NCBI GenBank assembly: GCA_963932145.1
Contig: OZ010578.1
Span: forward strand, 39,309,601 to 39,373,600
Reading direction: 5' to 3'
DNA: 64,000 bases
Source: Acanthosepion lycidas
Lineage: Eukaryota > Mollusca > Cephalopoda > Sepiida > Sepiidae
Shown here piece after piece: positions 41,531 to 52,158 of this stretch. The position numbers and the translations under genes were made by a program. The notes beneath the pieces are model-generated. The model did no database searches, was not told where the DNA came from, and worked only from the letters and a program-made list of their open reading frames with translations. The first letter of the stretch is position 1. Each line of letters begins with the position of its first letter.

Positions 41531-42630
41531 GTTGGAGTTAATTCCTTCCTGGAGAGATAAAATATACGTGTTTTACTAGAGATCTGTGATGAGCTTTAAA
41601 CAAAATAAAGGTTCGAGGCGATGGCCTCGTTGATAGTAGAACCGCTCATCACTACTAGGGCATATTTAGAGTCTAATATGCGACGATTAAATATAACTAG
41701 CGTTTTGTGGGGTTGTGCATTGCCGGATACTAAGGTTACTTGCCTTGTTGCCCTTGATTTTATTCAGTTAAGCTTCATCTGTCAATTTCTTCAATGCTTT
41801 ATTAAACGCTGTATAAATAGGAGCGAATAGATTAGCCTGCCGTCCGGTTTATAATCCTCCCTGGTCTTTTGAAATGGAGCAGAAGTTTATGCCCTGTTTC
41901 CTGTTTAGGACCGGGTTTCTGGTTCCTTCTAAAGTCTTTTTCATTCTCTTTCACTTTCAAGTAGCCCCTTGCTTCTCAATAAATAGCGTGTCAGTGTCTT
42001 CACAATGCGTAGCTCTCCAGGTGTAAGGTAATTGTCCCATTTAAAAAAAAAGAAGACCTTGGTGTTGGTCAGTTCAAATGTGGAATTGGGCAGCATGTAA
42101 TGACATCGAAATAGACGACTGCGTACCGTATTATCGTCCAGGAATGAAAAACCTTTTGTCCTGACTAACTTGGGACAACCAAAAGATGTTTTTCTTTGAA
42201 AAGACCTTTTGCAGAAGACGTTGATGGTTGTGCTAGTACGTAGTTCCAAGTCCTCAATTAATGGGCAAAGGTGATCTTTAGACTTGGTTAACAATCTATC
42301 AAAAGATGGTGTCAAGATAAAAAAAAACACATCGATTCTCAAGCAGCCTGAACTTTATATATCCGCCTGTAAAAGTACAATTACTGAAATTCTAAAAAAA
42401 GAAAGTAAGTCACACGATTTCGTAATCTTTAACAGGTGAAAATGACGCAACATTAATAAGTTTTCCTACTACTAAATATCTATCACCAGACCATAAAAGT
42501 TTGGGTGGATGGTAACACAACCTCATCCAATATTTCAAGACAAATCATAATATCAATAATTCCTTCAATTTGATGCAACGATTTAACATCTTTTTTCACA
42601 TCTCAGGCATTTCTGTGTTTAAAAGTTGTT
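41531..42630. other. No recognised gene; 133-codon frame at 41941-42342(-)
   Basis: The minus-strand frame begins MRIDVFFFILTPSFDRLLTK and is not low complexity. I recognise no domain. It may be a fragment of a retroelement ORF. Its reality as a gene is doubtful. Confidence 0.25.
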
Positions 42631-42643
42631 TTAATGCTATACC

Positions 42644-42644
<1 letters not shown>

Positions 42645-42721
<77 letters not shown>
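42645..42721. repeat. (TA)n microsatellite
   Basis: About 75 bp of TA at the 3' tail end of the minus-strand retroposon. Confidence 0.95.
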
Positions 42722-42724
<3 letters not shown>

Positions 42725-43260
42725 GGTTTGGTTTGGTTTGTTTTGTTTTTTCTCAATGAGTTATTTAATGCCGACAGATTTTATTGCTGGTAATATTTTT
42801 TTTTTGTTAAAAATCTATTTCTGGTAATATTTTCCCTTTACAAATGTATTTCTGGTAATAATTTTTTTTCCAGAAATCTATCGTTGGTAATATTTTTTCT
42901 TGTATAGTCGGTAATATTTTTTTCAAAAATGTATTGCTTTTTTTCTTCAAAAATTTATTGCTGGGAATAATTTTTTACAAAGTATTTCTTGTATTAGAAG
43001 CCGCCTCCACACTTTCATAGTGGTTCCACCCAAGTTTCGGGGTCAACCACATGCCCATAGCCGGGACCCCAGCAGGTGCCACCACCCCGGGCTAGGGCGA
43101 ACCCGGGAACACCGGCAACCAGAAAGTGGCTCCACGCTCACCAAAACCTCCTGATCAGAGGCCTTGCTGTTGGACGTAGTTTATCGTCTTATCCAGGACG
43201 CGGATGTAGTTTATCGTCTTACTCAGGACGTGGATGTAGTTTATCGTCATACCCAGGACA

Positions 43261-43262
<2 letters not shown>
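42722..43262 (-). mobile_element. Minisatellite-bearing retroposon, copy with three units
   Basis: Minus-strand order is three 30-bp units (43260-43171), a GC-rich middle (43170-43010), degenerate repeats of AATATTACCAGCAATA (43000-42780), then GGCATTAAATAACTCATTGA and an AAACC-rich tail at 42722. It has the same plan as 49038-49612(+). TA microsatellites on both sides hide any target duplication. Confidence 0.7.

Positions 43263-43340
<78 letters not shown>
43260..43340. repeat. (TA)n microsatellite
   Basis: About 80 bp of TA. Confidence 0.95.
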
Positions 43341-43479
43341 GAGTATATACCTATATAAGGGTAATCCCTTTCATCAGCTTTCTCTTCTTCCGTACGTTAG
43401 ACTGTCAGTTCCAAAGGTGTAGAATTTCAGCTTTTAAATCAGTTGAGGACACTGTTGTAAAATCCAATCCTTCTGCACT

Positions 43480-43960
43480 TCTAGGAATTGGACACCGGCT
43501 CGCTTCTTCTGCACGACGAATCAGGCCAAAAATGGAGTACTAGCGCCATATTTGTGCAGGCGCTGCTCCTTATTCCCATTCAAGTCTCTAAAAGCGCCTC
43601 CGTGTCCTCGTGGGTGACAAATTATTTTCAACATTGCAATCCCTTTATCACATACGGAGCGTCGCAAGTACATCGTTGCCCTATCGCTATATCCATGGAA
43701 AGATTTTTGACAAAATGCACTTCTTAGTTCCACTAATTTTAACCTTCACGGCAAGACCCACCATACCATATACATTGTAGCAAACCACACCTCCTTCTCA
43801 TCGTATTCTACTGGTGAAATGTAAGTTCCACTTGATCAGATTCTTCCCACAGACCGCTAGTTTGTGGAACAGACTCCCAAGTGCATGGTTCCCGATCACT
43901 AATCTAAACCTGTACAAGTGTAGGATCGGACGTTATCTTCCCCACATATCCCCTTAAACT
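43480..43960 (+). pseudogene. CR1/jockey-like LINE C-terminal relic
   Basis: Pieces in different frames read SARRIRPKMEY, HICAGAAPYSHSSL, KRLRVLVGDKLFSTLQSLYH, IRSVASTSLPYRYIHGK and FFPQTASLWNRLPSAWFPIT, ending RIGRYLPHIS. This is the region after RT motif E in a widespread animal LINE family. It is the most complete of the four C-terminal relics of this family here. Confidence 0.7.
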
Positions 43961-43975
43961 GTGTCTATAAGTCTA

Positions 43976-44160
43976 TGAAGCAGACGCTCCCAAAGTGGAT
44001 TCTGAGGAACCCAGGGTTCTGAGGAATCCAGGGTTCTACAAGAGAGTCTGTGCGGTTCCGTGACAAAAGTTCAGTGTAATGAATGTTTAACATAACACTT
44101 TCAAAGTTGGTAAATCATTTCTAAAAAATAGTTACTGACGGGATATATTTTGTGAATTTT
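43976..44160 (+). repeat. hAT-like terminal fragment
   Basis: CAGACGCTCCCAAAGTGGAT followed by GGAACCCAGGGTTC and CGTGACAAAAGTTCAGTGTA parallels 44262-44410, a hAT-type left end. Confidence 0.45.
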
Positions 44161-44261
44161 TTCTTAGCCAATGAAAAAAATAGATTATGTCTCATAGTTA
44201 TCAATCTTTGATCCAATTTTGAAGTCGATTTGTGGCTATTTAAGAAGTCTTGTTGGTCTAA

Positions 44262-45085
44262 GGCAGATGTTTTTCAAAGTGGGTTCCTAGAAACCCAAGT
44301 GTTCCGCAAGTGTCTGGGATTCCGTGACAAAATCTCAGAGTAATAAAAGTTTAACATAATACATCATTAAGGTTGATAAATAATTTCTAAAAAAAATAGT
44401 TGCCAACAGATTTAGATTGTTCGATAATGTAATGTATCTTGTAATATTTTTCTATATCGCATATATCAGTGAATGATAATTGTAACATGCTACTCCTGAA
44501 TTGAAAAATAATTATTGATTGTTATATCATCTGTGTACTATGACACCAATAAATCTGAAAGTTAATTTTCTCGCCACATTGGAAAAAAGCTCTGGCCGTT
44601 AATTGACTATCGTTGGCGTAACTTTCTTGTGTATATATTCCGGTTAAAAACACACCAAGCTACTTATATGAAAGTGGATTTTCCTATTACACTGCTATAA
44701 AATTTAAATATCGAAGCAGACATAATCCTGCTGCTGACTTGAGAATCGAATTCTCAAGTATAAAGCCGAACACTAAAAAATTATTTGACGATATGAAACA
44801 AAAGCATTGTTCTCATTTAATGTTCCAAAAAACAAAAAATCTGATTACGCATAAAATAAATTTCATGTTGACATTGTACGTAATTCTTTTTTTTAAAAAT
44901 CATATTTTTATTAAAATATATATCAATATGTATTATTTTTAATTAATTTTTGAACATACTTATTATCTATAAAATTATATGAAAAAAATATATTACGACA
45001 AAATAAAATTATTCGTATATGGGTCCCAACCCCCAGCAAATTTCTGAAACCAGAAGAGTTCTGCGTCTGAAAAACTTTTGGAAAC
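44262..45085 (+). pseudogene. hAT transposon relic with transposase C-terminus
   Basis: The left end (GCAGATGTTTTTCAAAGTGG) and right end (TCTGAAAAACTTTTGGAAAC) are inverted-repeat-like. At about 44665-44815 the plus strand, across a frame change, reads YESGFSYYTAIKFKYRSRHN then PAADLRIEFSSIKP. This is the hAT dimerisation C-terminus ('CE.gFS..t.iktk.RnrL....dLr..LssI.P'). The DDE core and BED finger are lost. Confidence 0.65.
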
Positions 45086-45450
45086 TCGGCTCTAGAACAT
45101 TATGTGATCATCCCCAGTCTATACATGTGTTGTTAACAATTTGGGTCCAAGGTCTCATGGGGTTAGCATTACACCCAAACATTGTGAAAGGTATTAAAAA
45201 AATGATTGACCTAACTCTTCCAATATTTTACAACACTTTCAGAAGAGCGAGATTTCTAGAAAAGATGACAGACATTTCAACAGAACTTCTGGAATATTTT
45301 ATCACGAACGACCGCAACTTCGGCGAACACCGAAAGAGAAAAAAAAAAAAAATCCAGAAAGTACCGACATGTCAACTCTTAAAAAACATGAAGGAAATTG
45401 CACGTAGAAGTTTAATAACGTTCCATCGCAGGGGAATTGAGGGAAAATAA
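45019..45450 (+). CDS. Unrecognised 143-codon frame
   Basis: The frame starts inside the hAT right end and runs to 45450. The peptide is basic, with a Lys/Arg cluster (GEHRKRKKKKIQK) in an A run, and I recognise no domain. Overlap with transposon sequence argues against a real gene. Confidence 0.12.
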   Translation: MGPNPQQISETRRVLRLKNFWKLGSRTLCDHPQSIHVLLTIWVQGLMGLALHPNIVKGIKKMIDLTLPIFYNTFRRARFLEKMTDISTELLEYFITNDRNFGEHRKRKKKKIQKVPTCQLLKNMKEIARRSLITFHRRGIEGK

Positions 45451-45501
45451 CGGGAATTGCATAAGATTTACACTATACTGTTGGGTTAATTGCTTTTACT
45501 A

Positions 45502-45604
45502 TTATGTTGGTGCAAAAATAATGACGTAATAATGTCGTCTTTTGACGTTAAAAAATACGTCAAAAAACGACATTATTACGTCATTATTTTTGCACCAACA
45601 TAAT
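45502..45604. mobile_element. Mariner-derived MITE, about 103 bp
   Basis: TTATGTTGGTGCAAAAATAA and its complement are the ends, TA flanks both sides (45500-45501, 45605-45606), and the whole is an almost perfect palindrome. It has no coding capacity. It is related to the 80-bp MITE at 55464-55543. Confidence 0.85.
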
Positions 45605-45608
45605 AACT

Positions 45609-45610
<2 letters not shown>

Positions 45611-45653
<43 letters not shown>
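45611..45653. repeat. (TA)n microsatellite
   Basis: About 43 bp of TA. Confidence 0.9.
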
Positions 45654-45655
<2 letters not shown>

Positions 45656-45699
45656 GAACATTTAAGCTTGTAATGAAGTTTTATTCAAAGCAATTGGAC

Positions 45700-45925
45700 A
45701 AAAGCGAGGTTTTTATCGTAGAGTCTTTCGAGTGGTGTAATTGATATCAATTCTGAATGAGAAATCGGGGATCCGTGTTCGAATTTCAGTTGGGTTCGTT
45801 ACATGGGCTTACACGCAAATACCATGGAAAATGTATGAATTCATCACTTTTCCACTCCTAGGAATGGGTTGAATAGCAGGTCAGACTGATAAACAGTCTA
45901 AGAAAATAATACTTATTGAATTTAA
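45700..45925 (+). repeat. 5S/tRNA SINE body, head missing
   Basis: A tRNA-like module (GTGGTGTAATTGATATC; GTGTTCGAATTTC as B box) is followed by ACACGCAAATACCATGG and CCTAGGAATGGGTTGAATAG, the SINE body. The flank GAACATTTAAGCTTGTAATG at 45656-45676 recurs at 46696 with further similarity, so a larger segment is duplicated. Confidence 0.5.
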
Positions 45926-45966
45926 TGAAGAGAAATTGATATTAATAAGAAGAGGGATCTTTTCTG

Positions 45967-46136
45967 TTAATTCACCCGAAATAAAATAGTATTTCTTAGC
46001 GCAAATATTAATTCGCCCAAAGAAATTATAATTTAAAGCTCAAATTTTGTTTGTTTTTTTATTAAATTTTGGGGACTCTTTTGAAATTATAAATTTTAAA
46101 TCAAAAGTTTTTTAGTTTGCCTCGTAACAATAGAAT

Positions 46137-46184
<48 letters not shown>

Positions 46185-46536
46185 GATAATAATAATAAAA
46201 TGAGAATAAAAAAAATATTAAAAATCAGGGACTTATTCAAATTTCGTAAGTGCAGATGATATCCTATGTATTTTGAAGAAATTTTATACAACTAAAGAAA
46301 AAATTCGGTTTAGTGTCGTCTTCCAATTTTTCATGCTTTCCGATATGAATTTGAAAAGAAAGAAAAACAAAATCTGTTTTTCACTTGTTTATCGGGGTGA
46401 CCCCACACTTATAAATAGCGCACACGAATCACCCAAATTTCGGGCGATCGCAAAGGTCAATGAAAAGGCCTCGCTCTGGAAGAATTTGATGTGAATTTTA
46501 CTAAATATAAATTCCTTTTATTTTGGGGTGAATTAA
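45967..46536. mobile_element. Possible MITE or inverted-repeat element
   Basis: TTAATTCACCCGAAATAAAA (45967-45986) and TTTTATTTTGGGGTGAATTA (46517-46536) are imperfect inverted repeats about 570 bp apart. A third related end is at about 46616. An (AAT)n run lies at 46139-46195. A 73-codon frame inside (46273-46494) is not recognised. Confidence 0.35.
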
Positions 46537-46695
46537 TATTTGGAGGTGAATGAACAGAAATGATTCTAAGAAGACTATTTATATGTTATTGTTCTGAGGA
46601 TCTTTTTCTATTAATTCACTCCAAAATATAAACGAACAGAATACATTTTTTTAAAAAAAATGAATGGGAAATCATCTCTGAAAGTGCAAAGAATG

Positions 46696-46800
46696 CTGAC
46701 GAACCTTTAAGCTTGTAATGAAGCTATATTCAAAGCAATTCGGCCAGCGCACATATGCGAGGTTCGACTACCACCTCTTGTAGTAGAGGCTTTCGAAAAG
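46696..46800. repeat. Duplicate of 45656-45735
   Basis: CTTTAAGCTTGTAATGAAGC and TATTCAAAGCAATTCGG parallel the segment before the SINE at 45700. This second copy diverges after about 100 bp. No gene is recognised from 46800 to 47150. Confidence 0.55.
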
Positions 46801-47149
46801 GTAACAAATGTGTTTGCTATCGCCACACTAATTCATCAACTGACGGAAACTTTGAAGATAATCACGTTCGGTATTATGAAGTCGCATTTCACTTGGATTC
46901 CATTCACGTCAGCTGCCGTTTCACTCGCTTTGTCGCTTTGATTATCAATACGCAACCGTTTTTAGCAAGACAAGTGATGTTTGTACAAAAATTTGTTTTA
47001 TGCTTGCATGAATTCGCGTTTTTAAAATATAATTTGAAGAAGGCAGACATAACTGTCAAAATAATTTTGAATATTGTTAAACACTGTCATTTCTTTTCCT
47101 TATCTGGAAATCATGCACATCAGGATGCAGTGTTATTATAATAATAGTA

Positions 47150-47559
47150 ATAATAATAAAATTTTACTAGAAGTGTCACAGGTAACATCAACACACAAGT
47201 TTACCAGAAGATAGCCATACTAGGAACATCCTATATACAGTGTAACCCGGATATAAGAGACCCAGATATAAGAGAAACCAGGATATAAGAGAGATTTTCT
47301 CTGGTCCCAAAGTAGAGCCTGTGTTAATGTATATAAATTAGACCAAACCCGGATATAAGAGAAACCCGGATATAAGAGAAAACCGGATATAAGTGACTTT
47401 CTCTCCGGTCCCGACAACTCTCTTATATCCGGGTTACACTGTACTAAGAAAAGTGATATCAATTAAATGACAATTCTCCTATAGGGCCTAAGAACCACAG
47501 TTTGGATTCTGCTCCACATGATACAAAACAGGTAGCATAACATATAGATAACATATACA

Positions 47560-47592
<33 letters not shown>
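47150..47592 (+). pseudogene. LINE 3' end split by a MITE
   Basis: TAGAAGTGTCACAGGTAACA and ACTAAGAAAAGTGATATCAA correspond to 47860-47960 of the neighbouring copy, with a MITE inserted between. It continues through CCTAAGAACCACAGTTTGGA to an (AAT)n tail at 47565-47592. Confidence 0.7.
47237..47441. mobile_element. Pogo-like MITE, 205 bp
   Basis: The ends CAGTGTAACCCGGATATAAG and its complement lie between TA dinucleotides. The neighbouring LINE copy (at about 47920-47940) reads straight across the same site and serves as an empty-site control. Sibling of 22700-22885, with extra internal CCGGATATAAG units. Confidence 0.9.
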
Positions 47593-47593
<1 letters not shown>

Positions 47594-47605
47594 TTAATAA
47601 TCTAC

Positions 47606-47959
47606 TGGGACAGGCCAATTCAAATTGACAGGGAAATAAAAGCCAACAGACCCGATATTATCATAAAAGACAAGAAATTCAGGAAGTGTATTCTTATTGA
47701 CATAGCAGTACCATCTGAGAGAAACACCTCCATGAAAATTATCGAGAAATTGTTCAAATGCCTGGAGATCGAGATTAACAGAAGGTGGAGAATGAAGACT
47801 GAGACTGTGCCAATAGTATTCGGAACACTGGACCTCGTGACAAAAGGAATAGACAGTTTTACTAACAGTGTCCCAGGTAACATTAACATACAAGTTGACC
47901 AGAAAATTACTCTAATAGGAACATCCCATATACAAAGAAAAGTACTATCAATTGAATGA
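47606..47959 (+). pseudogene. LINE C-terminal domain, open for 118 codons
   Basis: The frame reads WDRPIQIDREIKANRPDIII, KDKKFRKCILIDIAVPSER, then NTSMKIIEKLFKCLEIEINR and ends GNINIQVDQKITLIGTSHIQ, RKVLSIE and a stop. This is the complete C-terminal block of the LINE family whose other relics are at 3363, 12107, 12590 and 50590. The conserved acidic residues (IDREI, RPDI, LIDIAVP) suggest a restriction-nuclease-like fold, which is inference. The copy is 5'-truncated. A 3' UTR and (AAT)n tail follow to 48077. Confidence 0.75.
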
Positions 47960-48030
47960 CAATTAGGGCCTAATGACCATAGTTTGGATCTAGCTCTACA
48001 GGATGCAAAGCAGGAAACATAGTATACACA

Positions 48031-48077
<47 letters not shown>

Positions 48078-48079
48078 GG

Positions 48080-50961
48080 ATAACACACGCATATAGAGTG
48101 CGATAAATTCACAGATATCAATATTAATGAAGCAACCGCTGCCATCTACAAAACCAAAAAATGGAAAACACCAGGAATAGACCGAATAACCAATTTTTGG
48201 ATAAAAAAGCTATCTAGCACACACAAAGATCTCGCACGTGCATACAATTATATAATCATAAACCCAGAAAACTACTACAAGTGTCTCAGGTAGGGAGTAA
48301 CGTACCTACTCCCTAAAACAGAAGAGACGCAGAACCCGAATAACTATAGGCCCATCACCTGCCTACCAACAATGTACAAAATCCTCACTTCCATCATAAC
48401 CGAGAGGACATACAACTTCCTTGAGAAAACAATTTATCACCAGCAGAACCGAAGCGATGTAAAAGCGGAAGTTACGGATGCAAGAACCAATAAATTATCA
48501 ATAAAACAATATTGGAAGAGATGAAAACAAGTTAAAAAAAAATTAATAATAACATGGATCGACTACAGAAATGCGTTCGACAGTGTACTACACTCATGGA
48601 TACAGGAGAACCTAAAAATATACAAAGTTCGCCCCACAACGGGCAAATTCATAACGGAGAACATGAAAAATTGGAAAAGTACACTGAACCTAAACCGTAC
48701 AAACGGATCATTGACATCAAGATCAATGAACATCAAATCGGGGTCTTCCAAGAAGATTCATTGTCACGCCTACTTTTCTGCCTTGCATTAGCGCCACACA
48801 GCTACCCACTGAACAACAATATAGCTACGGATACAAGTAAGAGAATTGCAAATCGCCCATACTATATCTTAAAACGTTTGCCAAGGATGACAGTCAAAAG
48901 AAAAACTTACTCACCATTGCTAAAACCTTCAGCGAAACGGGATGGAATTCGGAATCGATAAATGTTCCAAAACCACCTACACTGAAGGTAAACTAACCAA
49001 AACTATGGATTTAGACCTTGCTATCAACAACAAGATTCCGTCTTGGGTATGGCGATAAACTACACCAGCGTTCTGGGTAAAAATCCTCCTCTTCTCCCGC
49101 CAGCTATGGGTAAATACCAGGACATCCCGGGTTCTATAGCCTTCAATGGCAACAGATATACCGCATACAGAAATGGCAGCCTACTGCAGTAAAAAAAAAA
49201 AATCTGCCTCGTGTATCCGTCTAACCGTGTATCACGCATGACACACAGCTCATTGATTATACACATCTTACATACCCCCCCTCCCAGGGTAAGACGATAA
49301 ACTACGAACAACAGCAAGCTCTATGATCAGGAGGTTTTGAGGAGCGTGGAACCACCTTTTAATTGCTGGTAGCACTTCTTAGGGTCCCAGCTAAGGGTGA
49401 ATATTTAATCCTTAAACTGGGGATAAAACGCCATCAAAGTTTAAATAGGTTTTAATATCAGGTATAATTTTTTGTAAAGAAATATTAGCAGAAATACATT
49501 ATTACTAGCAATACTTTTTTGGGAAAAAATTACCAGCAATAAAAATGTCGGGATTAAATAATCTATTGAGGTTGATATGCCGTAAAAAAAAACAAAACAA
49601 ACAAACGACCAGAAGATTAAGGAATTAGACCAAGATTGCATATACAACTACTTATGAGTTAATGAAGCAGACGGAACATTCAATTACGAAGAAAAAGATC
49701 CGAAAATAATATTATAGGAGAGTGCGTTTTTGATACTAGAAAGCGAACATAATGGGGCCGAAAAAATGGAGTATATGAACATCTTAGCTATACCCGCAGT
49801 AACATACCGTTTCAACAGTATTAAATGAAAGTTGAATGGCATTAAAAGATTAGACGCCAAGACCAGAAAAATGTTTACCCAAATGAGGATGCAACACCCG
49901 AAATCAGATGTTGATAAGCTGTATACACCATAAGCTTTAGAAGGTCGATGTCTAATCCAATTTGAACTTATTCTAAAACCTACAGCAATAGAATTGGTAG
50001 CCTACCTCACAAAAAAGCAATGATCCTCTTCTACAAATAGTAAAACACCAATTCCACTCCTTCAACAAAGAAGCTGAACTTTTCCAGAAACAGCTTGATA
50101 TCACTGAAATCCTACCAACAAAAAAATGAAGCGAATGCCATCTTCACCAAACGAGTAAAACAGAAAGCAAAACAAGTTGGTCAAAAGAAATTACAACCCC
50201 CACCCCCCAAAAAAAACAACAACTGGGAGGACAAGTCATTGAATAGCAAAAATCTAAAAAGAACGAAAGAAGCAGATGTGGACCAACAGAAAATACATCA
50301 GTGGCTGAGGAGCACCTAGTTGAAAGCTGAGACAGAAGGTCTAATTATGCATCCCAGGACCAAAGCCTCGCAACCAGATACTATCATTGTCACATTATCA
50401 AGGATGCAACTAAACCGAAATGCAGGATTTGTGTAAAGTATTTGGAAACTGTCAACCGTAATATCTCGTGTGGAACTAGCAAAAAATGAATATACCCACA
50501 GACATAACAAGTTAGCGACATATGTGCCCTGAAAAATATGCAAGAAGCACAAAATCGAAAGCATTGAGAGAAGGTATACGCACTAACTAGACACAGTTAC
50601 CCAAAATAACCGTGTAACTATCCTCTGGGACATGCCAATTCAAACTGAGAGGGAATTAAAAGCCAACAGACCTGATCTTATCATAAAAGGCAAGAAATTC
50701 AGAATGTGTGTCTTTATTGACATAGCAGTACCATCTGAGAGAAAGACTGAAGGAATTCCTAGTACACCATGCCTTAAAGAAATATAAAAAAATGTACTCA
50801 CAAGTGAAGCCCACACCTTACGAAACGCTTTATCTATGTAAAAGATGCGTGATTTTTTTTTTATCAAAACTGATCAGTGGAAAATGTCATGATGCCATTT
50901 CTGACCTTAGATCTCTGGTTGGGACCCGGAAAGAAATTAGTATACACCAGAAATCAAAGGA

Positions 50962-50990
<29 letters not shown>
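48080..50990 (+). pseudogene. Nearly full-length RT-containing LINE relic
   Basis: Pieces in order are KWKTPGIDRITNFWIKKLSS, LLPKTEETQNPNNYRPITCL, PTMYKILTSIITERTYNFLE, motif A in ITWIDYRNAFDSVLHSWIQE and motif B as GVFQEDSLSRLLFCLAL (usual FQGDSLSPLLFCLAL). Around 48865 the frame reads PYYILKTFAK, so the catalytic YxDD box is deleted. At 49620-50560 come IKELDQDCIYNYL, KTRKMFTQMRMQHPKSDVD and AETEGLIMHPRTKASQPDTI-like text. The C-terminal domain and UTR follow to an (AAT)n tail at 50966-50994. A retroposon interrupts it at 49038-49612. Multiple stops and frameshifts. Confidence 0.75.
49038..49612 (+). mobile_element. Minisatellite-bearing retroposon inserted in LINE
   Basis: The host LINE codes NNKI before and IKELDQ after, and AAGATT occurs at both edges (49032-49037, 49613-49618), giving exact borders. 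The element starts CCGTCTTGGGTATGGCGATA, has partial 30-bp units at both 49039 and 49287, a GC-rich middle, AATATTA-type repeats, then ATTGAGGTTGATATGCCGTA and an A-rich end. It has no coding capacity. The A-rich tail and target duplication indicate retroposition. Confidence 0.8.
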
Positions 50991-50994
<4 letters not shown>

Positions 50995-51189
50995 CCTTCG
51001 GATAAAAATGATGAATATAATATTGTTGAGATTAATACTGAAGAAGCCAGAAAAGAAGCAACAGCAGTTTCTGTAATGCTTAAAAAAATATCAAACTGCA
51101 ATCATATTTTAATCGAGGGACGGAAAGTGAAAAAGAAAAGAACTTGAAAGGTTCATGAAAGGAATATTGAACCTTTCTTCTTTTGAATA
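50995..51189. other. Unassigned A-rich stretch
   Basis: No gene recognised. Confidence 0.4.
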
Positions 51190-51673
51190 TTCACTGAGTG
51201 GAAATGTAATTAATAAAGAACAAAGCGTCTAGAAGCAACAACAACAATAACAACAACAACAACAACAATGGTAATAATAATGATAATAATAAAATCTGAT
51301 GTTGAAGAAGAAAAAGAAGTAGAATGATTTGTCGCGCTCCCACCATTATCGCTAAATTGATTTTAATAAGGGTACAAACAACCAAACAATCTCTTTGTGC
51401 TCTTATGTAACAAAAGCCCGACAATCACAGCAACAAAAGCAACAACAACAACAACAACAACAATAATAATAATAATAATAATGAGAAGAAGAAGAAGAAG
51501 AAGAAGAAGAAGAAGAAGAAGAAGGAAGTGGAAGAAGAGGAGGAAACATTTGGAGAAGAAAAATTTATAATGTTACGCCATTATATCATTAATTTTAACG
51601 AGGAAAAGAAACAAACGAGCTCTTTTTTCTTTTACTGTGCAAATCAATGGAGAACAACAACAACAACAACAAC

Positions 51674-51707
<34 letters not shown>

Positions 51708-51945
51708 CGAAGTAGAGGAAGAACTAAGAGAATCATTAAAACATTTGTTGCGCCGTCGCCATTTATTATAAATAATATTAATCATGAAAAAAGAAAACAG
51801 ACGGACTCTTTTGCTCTTAGACTAAGAACAACTGAAGCAACAACAACAGCAACAGCAACAACAACAACAACAACAATAATAATAATAATAATAAATACAA
51901 GAAGAAGAAGAAGAAGAAGAAGAAGAAGAAGAAGAAATGAATTGG
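51190..51945. repeat. Tandem array with (CAA)(TAA)(GAA) tracts
   Basis: Four tracts of CAA passing into AAT and then GAA lie at about 51238-51290, 51428-51530, 51654-51722 and 51837-51940. The DNA between them is mutually similar (for example GCGCCGTCGCCATTTATTAT versus GTTACGCCATTATATCATTA). The unit is about 190-230 bp, tandemly repeated with trinucleotide expansion. Long frames here are spurious. Confidence 0.7.
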
Positions 51946-52158
51946 CCTACGGGTTGATTTTGTCAGAATTTAGGACGTTCGAGCCATTATTATACCAGTT
52001 TCATTGGGGCGTTGTGGACAATTCACTGAAGATAAAGTCCTACATTAAGAAAATCGGAATAAAGCTTAAAGAAGTGTGCGTTGCTTGTTACTGTAAATAT
52101 TCTACGAAATATATTGATGAGGTGGTACGACTTAAATGGAGAAAACCCATAATAAAGA

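Noticed and set aside
43340-43390. CTGATGA followed by an AAGGG/CCCTT hairpin (minus strand)
   Set aside because: The required GAAA box is absent (ATATAGG instead), so it is not a hammerhead.
43076-43543. 155-codon frame starting in GC-rich DNA
   Set aside because: It is antisense of the retroposon, then (TA)n, then part of a LINE relic.
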